This document shows positions 16,097 through 23,808 of a stretch of DNA of 41,669 bases, piece after piece. Under the pieces are notes generated by a model. That model was not told the origin of the DNA, did not search any database, and was given only the letters and a program-made list of their open reading frames with translations. A program made the position numbers and the translations under genes. The stretch is from the NCBI GenBank assembly GCA_947631995.1, contig CANRNT010000020.1, positions 1 to 41,669 on the forward strand, written 5' to 3'. Each line of letters opens with the position of its first letter. Within the stretch, counting starts at the first letter, position 1. Origin of the DNA: an uncultured Clostridia bacterium. GTDB taxonomy: Bacteria > Bacillota > Clostridia > Oscillospirales > Ruminococcaceae.

Positions 16097-16131
16097 TAAA
16101 AAACTTCCTGCAAAATGCGGGAAGTTTTTTA
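16097..16131 (+). terminator. Bidirectional intrinsic terminator
   Basis: Stem AAACTTCCTGC / GCGGGAAGTTT with a short AAAAT loop and A/T runs on both sides, between the adhesin gene and the convergent DUF3737 gene. Confidence 0.88.
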
Positions 16132-16160
16132 TGCTGTTCATTGCAAATTATTGCGGCTTT

Positions 16161-17015
16161 TTATATACTGCTCTGCCTTATCTCAACTTTGCCCAGACAC
16201 TCCATAACGGCATTTTCTGTTATTATCTCGCCTATACTGTCGGCAACTATCTTACCCGACCTCGGGTTCTTCACAGAGTCGATATGTCCTATTATATCCG
16301 CCTGAACGTCGGAATACTCGAACGAAAGGTCGCAGCCGTCCATAGTACAGTTGATGAGCGTAAGATCTTTACAGTAGCATAGCGGCTGAGTACCCGATAT
16401 CTTGCAGTTGATAAGAGTCAGCCCCTCGGAAAACCAGCCGAGATACTCCCCTTTCACTATCGAGTCCCTTACCGTGATATTTTTGCTATGCCAGAAAGCG
16501 TCCTTGGTATCGAGCTGTGAGTTCAATATTTCAAGCCCGTCAATATACTGAAAAGAGTACTTCCCTTTCATTTTTACATTGTCAAGACGGATATTACTGC
16601 TGTCAAGAAAAAGATATTCGCTTTCAATATCACTATCTTTGAGAATTATCTCCGATGACTTCCAGCCAAATTCCTCGGAAGCGATATGCGAGTTTGTTAT
16701 AGTGATATCGCTGCACTCTCGCACCGCCTTTATCCCGCTGAATTTGCAGTCGGTTATTTTGCCGTGGCGGCTGTACCACAGCGCGGCACGAGCCGTTTCG
16801 CCTATGCAGGTGTTGCTGACAGAAAAAACATCTATGTGCCACAGAGGGTATCTGAGCGAGAACTCGCAGTCAGAAACATTTACATCACGCGCTTCCTTTA
16901 ATACAGACTCACCGTCCGCAGGTCCTGCAAAGACACAGTTATTTATATCAGCGTGCATGATATTGTACAATGCGCGTTCTTCATCAAAAGTTCTATCCTT
17001 TACTGTTGTTCTCAT
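16161..17015 (-). CDS. DUF3737 family right-handed beta-helix protein
   Basis: A 284-residue protein made of short repeated strands such as ITDCKFSG, ITITNSHIAS, IILKDSDIES, IRLDNVKMKG, LEILNSQL, ITVRDSIVKG and LTLINCKISG, the pattern of a right-handed parallel beta-helix. It matches the DUF3737 family, whose function is unknown. No signal peptide is seen, so it is probably cytoplasmic. A longer frame opens with TTG at 17066, but that codon is the -35 box of the promoter. The ATG at 17015 has GGGAG nine bases upstream and begins MRTTVKDRTF; an ATG three codons earlier lacks a well-spaced SD. Monocistronic and divergent from a lipoprotein gene. Confidence 0.85.
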   Translation of the reverse strand: MRTTVKDRTFDEERALYNIMHADINNCVFAGPADGESVLKEARDVNVSDCEFSLRYPLWHIDVFSVSNTCIGETARAALWYSRHGKITDCKFSGIKAVRECSDITITNSHIASEEFGWKSSEIILKDSDIESEYLFLDSSNIRLDNVKMKGKYSFQYIDGLEILNSQLDTKDAFWHSKNITVRDSIVKGEYLGWFSEGLTLINCKISGTQPLCYCKDLTLINCTMDGCDLSFEYSDVQADIIGHIDSVKNPRSGKIVADSIGEIITENAVMECLGKVEIRQSSI

Positions 17016-17037
17016 ACCTCTCATCTCCCGTAGATAT

Positions 17038-17066
17038 ATTATACTACACTTTCTATAAAATTGCAA
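17038..17066 (-). promoter_or_regulatory. Sigma-A promoter of the DUF3737 gene
   Basis: On the minus strand TTGCAA (17061-17066), 17-bp spacer, TATAAT (17038-17043). The -10 is about 20 bp before the chosen ATG, so the leader is very short. Confidence 0.65.
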
Positions 17067-17070
17067 ATAC

Positions 17071-17099
17071 TTGACGCTCTTCGCCTGATGTGTTATACT
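17071..17099 (+). promoter_or_regulatory. Sigma-A promoter of the lipoprotein gene
   Basis: TTGACG (17071-17076), 17-bp spacer, TATACT (17094-17099) with extended -10 TGT. The -35 lies back to back with that of the DUF3737 gene, 4 bp apart. Confidence 0.7.
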
Positions 17100-17128
17100 G
17101 GTATAGTAGTGGAGAGGAGCGATAAATT

Positions 17129-17698
17129 ATGTGCAAGCACAAAACTGCATTTATTGTGACATTTCTGGCATTTACACTCATTCTTACGCTGACTGCCTGC
17201 AACGGCAGCGGCAGTGAAAGCAGTATTTCCGATGAGAGCGTTGTTACGACGGTAACTATGGAAAATACGGAAAATACGCAAAGTGAGTTTCAGGAGAATA
17301 CGTCTATAAAACAAACTGCTGTCGGCAATTCGGTTATTGAGGAGGAAGAACACTTGAAGCTATATATCGGTGAAAAAGAAGTTACGGTGAAATGGGAGGA
17401 AAACGAGTCGGTCAAGGCTCTGACAGAGCTTTGCGCAGAGGCTCCGCTCACGTTAGAGATGTCTATGTACGGCGGATTTGAACAGGTCGGAAATATAGGC
17501 TGCGAGCTTCCGCGCGATGATGTACAGACGACTACAAACTTCGGTGATATCGTGCTGTATTCAGGAGATCAGATAGTTGTTTTCTACGGTCAGAACTCTT
17601 GGGCGTACACAAAATTGGGCAGTATCACAGACTGTACACAAGAGGATATGGAGCAACTTCTCGGGCACGGAGACGTCACTATAACAATAAGCAAATAG
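17129..17698 (+). CDS. Lipoprotein with cyclophilin-like domain
   Basis: A 189-residue lipoprotein. The signal peptide ends in lipobox LTAC, which should leave a lipid-modified Cys at residue 24. A Ser/Thr/Glu-rich spacer (about 25-70) leads to a domain (about 76-188) with LYIGEKEVTVKWEEN, LEMSMYGGFEQVGNIG, FGDIVLYSGDQIVVFYG and WAYTKLGSI, the pattern of the bacterial cyclophilin-like fold family. These proteins share the cyclophilin barrel but usually lack the catalytic Arg, so isomerase activity is not implied and their role is unknown. SD GGAGAGGAG before the ATG. Monocistronic, ending at a hairpin. Confidence 0.85.
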   Translation: MCKHKTAFIVTFLAFTLILTLTACNGSGSESSISDESVVTTVTMENTENTQSEFQENTSIKQTAVGNSVIEEEEHLKLYIGEKEVTVKWEENESVKALTELCAEAPLTLEMSMYGGFEQVGNIGCELPRDDVQTTTNFGDIVLYSGDQIVVFYGQNSWAYTKLGSITDCTQEDMEQLLGHGDVTITISK

Positions 17699-17705
17699 GT
17701 TTATC

Positions 17706-17740
17706 GAGCCGCTTATATTATAATGTATGCGGCTTTTATA
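17706..17740 (+). terminator. Intrinsic terminator of the lipoprotein gene
   Basis: Stem AGCCGC / GCGGCT with an extended A+T-rich inner part, followed by TTTTATATTT. Confidence 0.75.
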
Positions 17741-17759
17741 TTTGCTCAAATTTATGCCC

Positions 17760-17788
17760 TTGCAAAAATCTACACTATGTGATATAAT
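17760..17788 (+). promoter_or_regulatory. Sigma-A promoter of the MATE gene
   Basis: TTGCAA (17760-17765), 17-bp spacer, TATAAT (17783-17788) with extended -10 TGA. Confidence 0.7.
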
Positions 17789-17824
17789 ATATGTAATTTG
17801 AACAGGTAAAAAAGAGGTCATAGA

Positions 17825-19183
17825 ATGACACAGTATGAAAAAATGACAAATACGCCTATACCGCGTCTTATCATCACACTTTCAATACCCACCGTTATTT
17901 CCATGCTGGTCACAAATATTTACAACCTGGTCGATACGGCTTTTGTCGGTAAGCTGGGTACGAGCGCAAGCGGTGCGGTCGGCGTAGTATTTGGATTTAT
18001 GGCAATAATACAGGCGTTCGGATTTATGTTCGGACAAGGCTCGGGCAGCATTATATCCCGCGCGCTCGGTCAGCAGGACAGAGAAAAAGCTTCCGTTCAC
18101 GCTTCGTTGGGCTTTGCCTCGTCTTTCCTGTGCGGACTTATGATAACGGCGGTAGGTTTTGTATTCCTCAAAGATATAGTTTATCTTCTCGGAAGCACGG
18201 ATACTATTGCTCCGTTTGCAAAAACATACATAGCCTATATCCTTATTGCCGCGCCGTTTATGAGCTCCAGCCTGACCCTGAACAATATACTTCGTTATGA
18301 GGGCAGGGCTTCACTTGGTATGATAGGTCTTATGACCGGAGCTGTGCTGAATATGATAGGCGACCCTATTTTTATGTTTCTTCTTGATATGGACATAGCG
18401 GGCGCAGGACTTTCTACTGCGCTCAGCCAGATAGTCAGCTGGTGTATACTGGTGGGAATGTTCCTTTCGGGAAAAACGGACACGAAGCTCGGCTTTTCAC
18501 AGCTAAGAAAAGGCAGCTTGATAATGGTGACAAATATCATGGCTACTGGATTTCCCAGCCTGCTCAGGCAGGGACTTAACAGCATTACTACCGTTCTGCT
18601 CAACTCCTGCTGTGCCGATCACGGCGACGCAGCCGTTGCGGCTATGAGCATTGTTACAAGGATAGTATTCTTTGCATTCTCTGTCGCTTTGGGCATAGGT
18701 CAAGGTTTTCAGCCTGTTTCAGGCTTCAATTACGGGGCGAAAAAATACGGACGTCTGCGAAAAGCGTTTGCCTTTACGATACTTGTGTCTGAATGTATCA
18801 TTGTTGTGGGATGTACCGTGCTGTTTATCTTCTCGGGAAGCCTTATAGGCGTTTTCAGAAACGACACGGAGGTCATAAAGATAGGTGTTCGCGCTTTAAG
18901 ATTGCAGGCTGTCTCACAGTTGGTGCTTCCTCCGTGTATGGCGGTCGAAATGCTGTATCAGAGTACGGGAAAGCGGTTGGGAGCTTCTATACTTTCCTCA
19001 CTCAGGAGCGGACTGTTTTTCATTCCTGCTCTGCTGCTCCTGTCAAAATTCCGCGGACTGTCAGGTATCCAAGAGGCACAGCCTGTCGCGCTGCTTCTCT
19101 CGCTCCCCTTTACCATACCGTTTGGCATACTGTTCTTTAAGGGGCTTCCAAAGGAAGACGCTGATCAATTTACAAAAAGCTGA
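17825..19183 (+). CDS. MATE family multidrug efflux transporter
   Basis: A 452-residue protein with twelve predicted membrane helices in two related halves. It begins with the MATE signature IPTVISMLVTNIYNLVDTAFVGKLGTSASGAV (about 21-52), and the second half has a matching FPSLLRQGLNSITTVLLNSC region (about 240-260). MATE proteins export drugs or metabolites using Na+ or H+ gradients; the substrate cannot be read from sequence. The ATG at 17825 follows SD AAGAGGT. Monocistronic by its own promoter; no clear terminator is seen before the kinase gene that follows. Confidence 0.92.
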   Translation: MTQYEKMTNTPIPRLIITLSIPTVISMLVTNIYNLVDTAFVGKLGTSASGAVGVVFGFMAIIQAFGFMFGQGSGSIISRALGQQDREKASVHASLGFASSFLCGLMITAVGFVFLKDIVYLLGSTDTIAPFAKTYIAYILIAAPFMSSSLTLNNILRYEGRASLGMIGLMTGAVLNMIGDPIFMFLLDMDIAGAGLSTALSQIVSWCILVGMFLSGKTDTKLGFSQLRKGSLIMVTNIMATGFPSLLRQGLNSITTVLLNSCCADHGDAAVAAMSIVTRIVFFAFSVALGIGQGFQPVSGFNYGAKKYGRLRKAFAFTILVSECIIVVGCTVLFIFSGSLIGVFRNDTEVIKIGVRALRLQAVSQLVLPPCMAVEMLYQSTGKRLGASILSSLRSGLFFIPALLLLSKFRGLSGIQEAQPVALLLSLPFTIPFGILFFKGLPKEDADQFTKS

Positions 19184-19215
19184 GGCTGTTTTATTATATT
19201 AATTGCACTTATCCA

Positions 19216-19244
19216 TTGACAAATATATTTCAGAATAGTATAAT
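19216..19244 (+). promoter_or_regulatory. Perfect-consensus sigma-A promoter of the hybrid kinase gene
   Basis: TTGACA (19216-19221), 17-bp spacer, TATAAT (19239-19244). The predicted transcript starts near 19251, which excludes the upstream TTG start at 19244. Confidence 0.85.
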
Positions 19245-19267
19245 TGAATTATGCACATTTGTATTTT

Positions 19268-21400
19268 ATGATGAACATTCTTAAACGGAAGAAGTTGATA
19301 ACGGTGCGCAGATGTTTGCATATCTTTACCGCGATAGCTGTCGTGCTCTCGCTGCTTCTCTGCCTGCCTGCTGCACAGGTATATGCGGACAGCGAAAGCA
19401 AAACGCCTGCCTTTACGGAGGAAGAGCAAAACTACATATCTTCACAAGGCACTCTCAAGGTAGGCTTCGTTCAGGACAGGATACCCGTGTCCTTCCCTGA
19501 TGATGACGGCAATGCCGACGGTATATCACGGTATATTTTTGATCGCATAAGCGAAATATCAGGGCTGAAATTTGAATATGTCGCGCTCCCGACAGGAAAC
19601 GTTACATATGATTATCTTCAGAGTGAGGGTTTTGACCTTGTTACAAGCGTTGAATATAACGAGGAAAATAAAAAAGCCAGAGGTATATTGATAAGTAAGC
19701 CTTATCTTTCGAGCCGTAAAGTTGTCGTTGCAAAGGGCAACCTTGAATTCAGCACGGACAAGCACTTTACCGTTGCGGTCTCAACAGGTTCGCAAACGCT
19801 CAAAAAAGTACTGGCAAATATGTTCCCGAACTTTGAGCTTAAGGATTACCCTTCGATATCGGATTGCTTTGACGCCGTCTATTCGGGTGAAGCAGATCTT
19901 ATGATACAGAACCAGTATGTAGTTGAATACTGGATGGCAAAGCCTAAGTATGAAAAGCTGAAAGTCATTCCCGTTGTCGGTCTGGACGATCAACTGTGCT
20001 TCTCTGCTGTTGTTGAGCTTGACGGAAAGGGCGGTATGTCGCAGGAAGACGGTCAGATACTGATAGATATCCTCGATAAAACAATTGACTGTTTGTCCGA
20101 AGATGAGATAGGCAGCTACATTATACAGGGAGTTATGGAAAATCAGTATAATTACACGTTTTCTGATTTTCTCAACAAGTATAGATATGCCGTTGCAATA
20201 TTATTTATATCGCTTTTGATCATAATCGTGCTGGTAATACTTCTTACGCGTCAGCGGATACATTATGCGGAAAGCAAGGCGGAAGCAAAGGCTAAAGGCA
20301 GATTTCTCTCAACAATGAGTCACGAGATACGCACGCCTTTGAACGGACTGATAGGTTTGAACTACCTTATGACACAAAGGCTTGACAACAAGGATAAAAT
20401 GCAGGAATATCTGCGGCAGTCATCAATAACGGCAAACTATCTGCTTTCGCTGGTAAATGACATACTGGATTCTTCAAAGCTTGAAGCTCAGAAGCTTGAT
20501 CTTATCATCAGACCTGTCGATCTGGAGCTGGTAACTGAAACGGTAACTTCCATAGAACGCACGGCAATGTCGGATAAACACCTCAACTATTCAGTTACGG
20601 GCGAGCTTCCTTACAGATATATACTGGGCGATGAGATAAGAATACAGCAGGTGTTGCTCAACCTTTTGGACAACGCTCGCAAGTTCACTTCAGAAAACGG
20701 AAGCATTACTCTTGATATGAAGCAGGACCTTACTGACGGCGGCAAGGTATTGACTACTATAACCGTTACTGATACAGGAAAAGGCATGAGCGAAGAGTTC
20801 CAAAAGAACGTGTTTGACCTGTTCGCGCAAGAGCTTGAAACAGTATCTAAAGGAAATCAGGGCACCGGACTGGGGCTGCCCATAAGCAGAAGATTAGCCC
20901 GTCTTATGGGCGGAGATCTGATATGCGAAAGTAAAAAAGGTGTTGGAAGCAAATTTACGTTCACCTTCATCGCTGAACAAACCGATCCGATCGTAAGAAC
21001 GGTCAATGCTGACGCTTCGGAAAACCACGAACGTCCCAGAATACTGGTAGCGGAGGATAATGAACTCAACGGTGAAATAATATTAGAGCTTCTTCAGAAT
21101 GACGGATTTGAGGCTGACATCGCTGTGGACGGAAAACAAGCTTTTGAAATGTTCCGCGATTCCCAGACCGGCACATACGGCGTAATACTCATGGATCTGC
21201 TTATGCCTGAAATGGACGGTTTTGAGACCACAAAGGCTATAAGGGCTTTAAACAGAGATGACGCTAAAACGGTACGCATATTTGCCTGCACCGCCAATTC
21301 CCTTTCAGAGGAAAGAGAAAGAGCGTTTGAATGCGGAATGAACGATTTCATTTCAAAGCCTGTAAACATTGAAGAGCTTCTTAAAAAACTGTACATATGA
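19268..21400 (+). CDS. Hybrid sensor histidine kinase with solute-binding sensor domain
   Basis: A 710-residue protein. The signal peptide carries KRKK and a hydrophobic core ending near VYADS. The extracytoplasmic domain (about 50-295) resembles family 3 solute-binding proteins (LKVGFVQDRIPVSF, FDLVTSVEYN, GEADLMIQNQYVVEY), as in BvgS-type sensors. A membrane helix (about 307-327) is followed by HisKA with phosphoacceptor H352 (MSHEIRTPLNG), HATPase_c with its N box (NLLDNARKF) and G boxes (DTGKGM, GTGLGLPI), and a C-terminal receiver with D643 (LMDLLMPEMDG) and the conserved Lys in SKPVN. No response regulator gene is adjacent. Start: the frame is open from TTG at 19244, inside the -10 box, so ATG 19268 or 19271 is likelier. 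Neither has an SD, and the leader would be only about 17-20 nt. Confidence 0.92.
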   Translation: MMNILKRKKLITVRRCLHIFTAIAVVLSLLLCLPAAQVYADSESKTPAFTEEEQNYISSQGTLKVGFVQDRIPVSFPDDDGNADGISRYIFDRISEISGLKFEYVALPTGNVTYDYLQSEGFDLVTSVEYNEENKKARGILISKPYLSSRKVVVAKGNLEFSTDKHFTVAVSTGSQTLKKVLANMFPNFELKDYPSISDCFDAVYSGEADLMIQNQYVVEYWMAKPKYEKLKVIPVVGLDDQLCFSAVVELDGKGGMSQEDGQILIDILDKTIDCLSEDEIGSYIIQGVMENQYNYTFSDFLNKYRYAVAILFISLLIIIVLVILLTRQRIHYAESKAEAKAKGRFLSTMSHEIRTPLNGLIGLNYLMTQRLDNKDKMQEYLRQSSITANYLLSLVNDILDSSKLEAQKLDLIIRPVDLELVTETVTSIERTAMSDKHLNYSVTGELPYRYILGDEIRIQQVLLNLLDNARKFTSENGSITLDMKQDLTDGGKVLTTITVTDTGKGMSEEFQKNVFDLFAQELETVSKGNQGTGLGLPISRRLARLMGGDLICESKKGVGSKFTFTFIAEQTDPIVRTVNADASENHERPRILVAEDNELNGEIILELLQNDGFEADIAVDGKQAFEMFRDSQTGTYGVILMDLLMPEMDGFETTKAIRALNRDDAKTVRIFACTANSLSEERERAFECGMNDFISKPVNIEELLKKLYI

Positions 21401-21403
21401 TAT

Positions 21404-21446
21404 AAAAACGCAATACTCGTTATAACAGCGGGTATCGCGTTTTTTT
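21404..21446 (+). terminator. Bidirectional intrinsic terminator
   Basis: Stem AAAACGCAATACTCG paired with CGGGTATCGCGTTTT, with a T run to the right and an A run to the left, between the kinase gene and the convergent YjbR gene. Confidence 0.85.
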
Positions 21447-21455
21447 AATTTAGAC

Positions 21456-21836
21456 CTATACTTTTCTTTTTCGTGTTTTAGGAGCTGTCATATCATAGCT
21501 CATATCGAGAAGCAGTCTGATCTTTTCATCGTCTGCACTGCCGTCAAGAGCAATTGTTATCCAGTTTGTTTTGCTCATATGATATGCCGGATAAAATCCT
21601 CTTTCTCCACGAAATGAGCCTATCATAAGCGTATCGCATTTGACATTGACGATGTCTATATTCCCCTCTTCTTTCAGTCCGAGACGGTTTTTGGGTATCT
21701 CCATTATCAATGCGAACCACTTTTTGTTTGCCGTATGCCTGAATACCGTGTACTGCGGTTCGTCAGACCACGGGTGATCACCATCAACATGGTATTTCTC
21801 TGAAATATATTCCACCAGTTCATTTCTTGTCATCAT
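21456..21836 (-). CDS. MmcQ/YjbR family protein (CyaY-like fold)
   Basis: A 126-residue protein matching the MmcQ/YjbR family: HPWSDEPQYTVFRH, KWFALIMEIPKN, VNVKCD, GFYPAYHMSKTNWITIALDG and a final LLLDMSYDMTAP. These proteins have a frataxin-like fold and are often called DNA-binding, but their role is not established. The open frame extends to a GTG at 21860 inside the upstream gene. The likely start is one of two adjacent ATGs (21836 or 21833), with AGGAGGT four or seven bases upstream; that SD overlaps the stop of the preceding gene. Last gene of a three-gene operon. Confidence 0.87.
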   Translation of the reverse strand: MMTRNELVEYISEKYHVDGDHPWSDEPQYTVFRHTANKKWFALIMEIPKNRLGLKEEGNIDIVNVKCDTLMIGSFRGERGFYPAYHMSKTNWITIALDGSADDEKIRLLLDMSYDMTAPKTRKRKV

Positions 21837-21846
21837 AAGACCTCCT

Positions 21847-22230
21847 TTAAATCTGCTCACATTGCAGACCGTTTTTCGGCATAACGATCTCCCAGTAATA
21901 TCGTCTGGCAGAAACAGGAAAGTTATCCATTATGCCATGCTCGGGATCATAAAACGTGCCCTCACAGTATAATGACCAATGCCAACAACGCGGCGTTTCC
22001 AGACTAAGCAGGCACACATCGGGCAGCTGCGACTTATCTGTGACTGCCTTTCTTTCATCGGAAATATATACTCCGAACGCTCTGAGAGCGGACTTCATTT
22101 CTTTAAGGTCGGTCTCTCTTTCATTTGAAAGATACCTCACTATCTCATCGACCGATCTGTCAAGCAACATTGCCAAAACTGCCTGACCGCATTGCAGATC
22201 GTCAGGCTCACGGATATATTTGATCCTCAT
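21847..22230 (-). CDS. Small C39-like cysteine peptidase-type protein
   Basis: A 127-residue protein with the layout of the papain-like C39 group. The likely nucleophile is C14 in DLQCGQAVLAMLL, with the family's preceding Gln at 13. The His is in CWHWSLYCEG (around 83) and the Asp in FYDPEHG (around 93). The bases between, LSLETPRCWHWSLYCEGTFYDPEHG, read like the C39 histidine-aspartate block. No signal peptide, ABC transporter or leader-peptide substrate is present, so it is not a bacteriocin exporter. A cytoplasmic peptidase, amidase or an inactive relative are all possible. ATG start with SD GAGAGGGG; the permease gene ends 13 nt upstream and the YjbR gene follows after about 10 nt. Confidence 0.75.
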   Translation of the reverse strand: MRIKYIREPDDLQCGQAVLAMLLDRSVDEIVRYLSNERETDLKEMKSALRAFGVYISDERKAVTDKSQLPDVCLLSLETPRCWHWSLYCEGTFYDPEHGIMDNFPVSARRYYWEIVMPKNGLQCEQI

Positions 22231-22243
22231 TGATGTTCCCCTC

Positions 22244-23365
22244 TCATATTCTGACCAACAAATGCTCTATCAGGAATATCACAGCCAAAAACAAAAAATT
22301 CAGCGCGGCAAAAATAATTATGTATTTCTTTATGCCTGCGTGGTCTCTTTTGCGGTATTCGCTCAGAGTTATAAGGCTTGCCAGAGAAGCTATGGGCGTA
22401 CCGAGGCCGCCAATGTTAACGGCAACAAGCAGTCTGCCGTATGCAGATGTAAAGTGTGACAGCATAACAGCCGTCGGTACATTGCTTATGACCTGACAGC
22501 ACAGTATACCGAGCAGCAGTTCCCTGCCCGGAAATACTTCAAACAGCATACTTCGTACCGTTTCTATACGCGCCATATTTCCTGAAAACACAAAGAACAC
22601 GGCAAATGTCGCTATCAAAGAATAGTTGACCTCCAAAAGCGCTTTCCTGTCTATGACTAACATTGCAGCGGTAACTACGGCAGTACACAACAGATACGGT
22701 ATAACGCGCAGAACGCCGAGTATAGAAACGATAAAAAGCAAACTGTAGATAACAGTTTTAGGCTTATTTACAGCGTGCTCGACCTTTTCATTCAGCGTCA
22801 TAGGCTCTTTTGGTATGAGCAGACAGCATATAGCTATCAGTAAAAAAGCGACTGCGAACGGCACAGTCATTATCTTGACAAATTCCGCTGTGCCTATATC
22901 GTAATATGAATACAAGTACAGATTTTGCGGATTGCCGAACGGCGTTATCATTCCGCCGAGATTAGCGGCTATGTTCTGAAGCACAAATGTGTACGCCATA
23001 TATTTTTGCTTACCCGTTGTTTTCAGTACAAAATATCCCAGCGGAAGAAACGTGAGCAGTGCCATATCGTTAGCAAGAAGCATAGATCCCGTATATGTGA
23101 TAAATACAACGCCGATAATGACATTTCTGGTATTACTGAGGCTTAGGACTATTTTCTCTGCAACAAGCTCAAAGGTATGTATGTCCGAAAATCCGCACAC
23201 CACCTCAAGTGTACAAAAGAGGCAGGCAAGCGTTTTCATATCAAAGTAGCCAAGATACTCTTTATCGGGCGGCACAAAAAAGCAAGTTACCGCCATAGCA
23301 GCGAATGCTATGCAAAGCACGGGCTGTTTCTTGATGATCTCAAAAACTCTGCTTAATATCTTCAC
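22244..23365 (-). CDS. SLC13/ArsB-like anion permease
   Basis: A membrane protein of about 373 residues with some ten helices, of the SLC13 / citrate-arsenite permease group. NDMALLTFLPLGYFVL and ANLGGMITPFGNPQNLYLYSYY form the first substrate-binding hairpin; SNVPTAVMLSHF and NIGGLGTPIASLASLI form its internal repeat. Substrates in the family include dicarboxylates, sulfate and arsenite; the choice here is unknown. The open frame starts at TTG 23416 with no SD. GTG at 23365 has AAGGTGG eight bases upstream and is the likely start. First gene of an operon with the C39-like and YjbR genes. Confidence 0.85.
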   Translation of the reverse strand: MKILSRVFEIIKKQPVLCIAFAAMAVTCFFVPPDKEYLGYFDMKTLACLFCTLEVVCGFSDIHTFELVAEKIVLSLSNTRNVIIGVVFITYTGSMLLANDMALLTFLPLGYFVLKTTGKQKYMAYTFVLQNIAANLGGMITPFGNPQNLYLYSYYDIGTAEFVKIMTVPFAVAFLLIAICCLLIPKEPMTLNEKVEHAVNKPKTVIYSLLFIVSILGVLRVIPYLLCTAVVTAAMLVIDRKALLEVNYSLIATFAVFFVFSGNMARIETVRSMLFEVFPGRELLLGILCCQVISNVPTAVMLSHFTSAYGRLLVAVNIGGLGTPIASLASLITLSEYRKRDHAGIKKYIIIFAALNFLFLAVIFLIEHLLVRI

Positions 23366-23452
23366 GGATAATTCCACCTTGATGTTCAAATAAATGCCAA
23401 ATTTGGTACTGATCAAACTTTATAATATATCTCACATAAAACTCCAACGTAT

Positions 23453-23481
23453 ATTTTAGCACATTTGCAGCACAAATACAA
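23453..23481 (-). promoter_or_regulatory. Promoter of the permease operon
   Basis: On the minus strand TTGTAT (23476-23481), 17-bp spacer, TAAAAT (23453-23458) with extended -10 TGC. Confidence 0.55.
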
Positions 23482-23565
23482 GAGCGAAATTAAATTTATG
23501 TTTCTTACGATCTTGCAGAAACGCCTCTCAGCGTATACTGTAAGCTATTCACCGAGCCTTTAACT

Positions 23566-23597
23566 AACAAAAACGGGACACATCGCTCTGTGTCCCG
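23566..23597 (-). terminator. Terminator of tRNA-Leu
   Basis: On the minus strand the hairpin CGGGACACA / TGTGTCCCG with a six-base loop is followed by TTTTTG. It belongs to the trailer shared with tRNA-Trp. Confidence 0.85.
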
Positions 23598-23623
23598 AAA
23601 TGGGTGCAGCGTCACGCTGCTGG
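23574..23623 (-). repeat. tRNA 3' trailer repeat, copy 1 (after tRNA-Leu)
   Basis: This block of about 50 bp, from the CCA end of tRNA-Leu through a 15-nt perfect hairpin (GCAGC-GTGAC-GCTGC) to the terminator, is nearly identical to the block after tRNA-Trp at 41229-41278. They differ by one extra A and about two C/T changes. Confidence 0.9.
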
Positions 23624-23707
23624 TGCTGCTGATGGGAATCGAACCCACACGATGTTTCCACCGAGGGATTTTAAGTCCCTTGCGTCTGCCTGTTCCGCCA
23701 CAGCAGC
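23621..23707 (-). tRNA. tRNA-Leu (anticodon UAA)
   Basis: An 87-nt class II tRNA including an encoded CCA (23621-23623). The acceptor stem pairs GCTGCTG with CAGCAGC, the discriminator is A, the anticodon loop GGGACTTAAAATCCC carries TAA, there is a long variable arm as expected for Leu, and the T arm contains GGTTCGATTCC. It has its own consensus promoter and terminator. Confidence 0.96.
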
Positions 23708-23721
23708 AGATAACATTAATT

Positions 23722-23750
23722 ATTATACTTCAATTTCTTGAACTTGTCAA
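23722..23750 (-). promoter_or_regulatory. Perfect-consensus sigma-A promoter of tRNA-Leu
   Basis: On the minus strand TTGACA (23745-23750), 17-bp spacer, TATAAT (23722-23727), ending about 14 bp before the tRNA 5' end. Confidence 0.9.
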
Positions 23751-23759
23751 GCACAAACG

Positions 23760-23793
23760 ACAAAACAGCCGACCGAAAAAAGCTCGGTCGGCT
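23760..23793 (-). terminator. Terminator of the glycogen operon
   Basis: On the minus strand AGCCGACCGA / TCGGTCGGCT pairs perfectly over ten bases with a CTTTTTT-type loop, followed by GTTTTG, shortly after the glgA stop. Confidence 0.85.
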
Positions 23794-23808
23794 GAATATA
23801 TACTAAAC

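Noticed and set aside
19244-19267. TTG start of the hybrid kinase at 19244
   Set aside because: The codon overlaps the last base of a perfect -10 box, upstream of the predicted transcription start.
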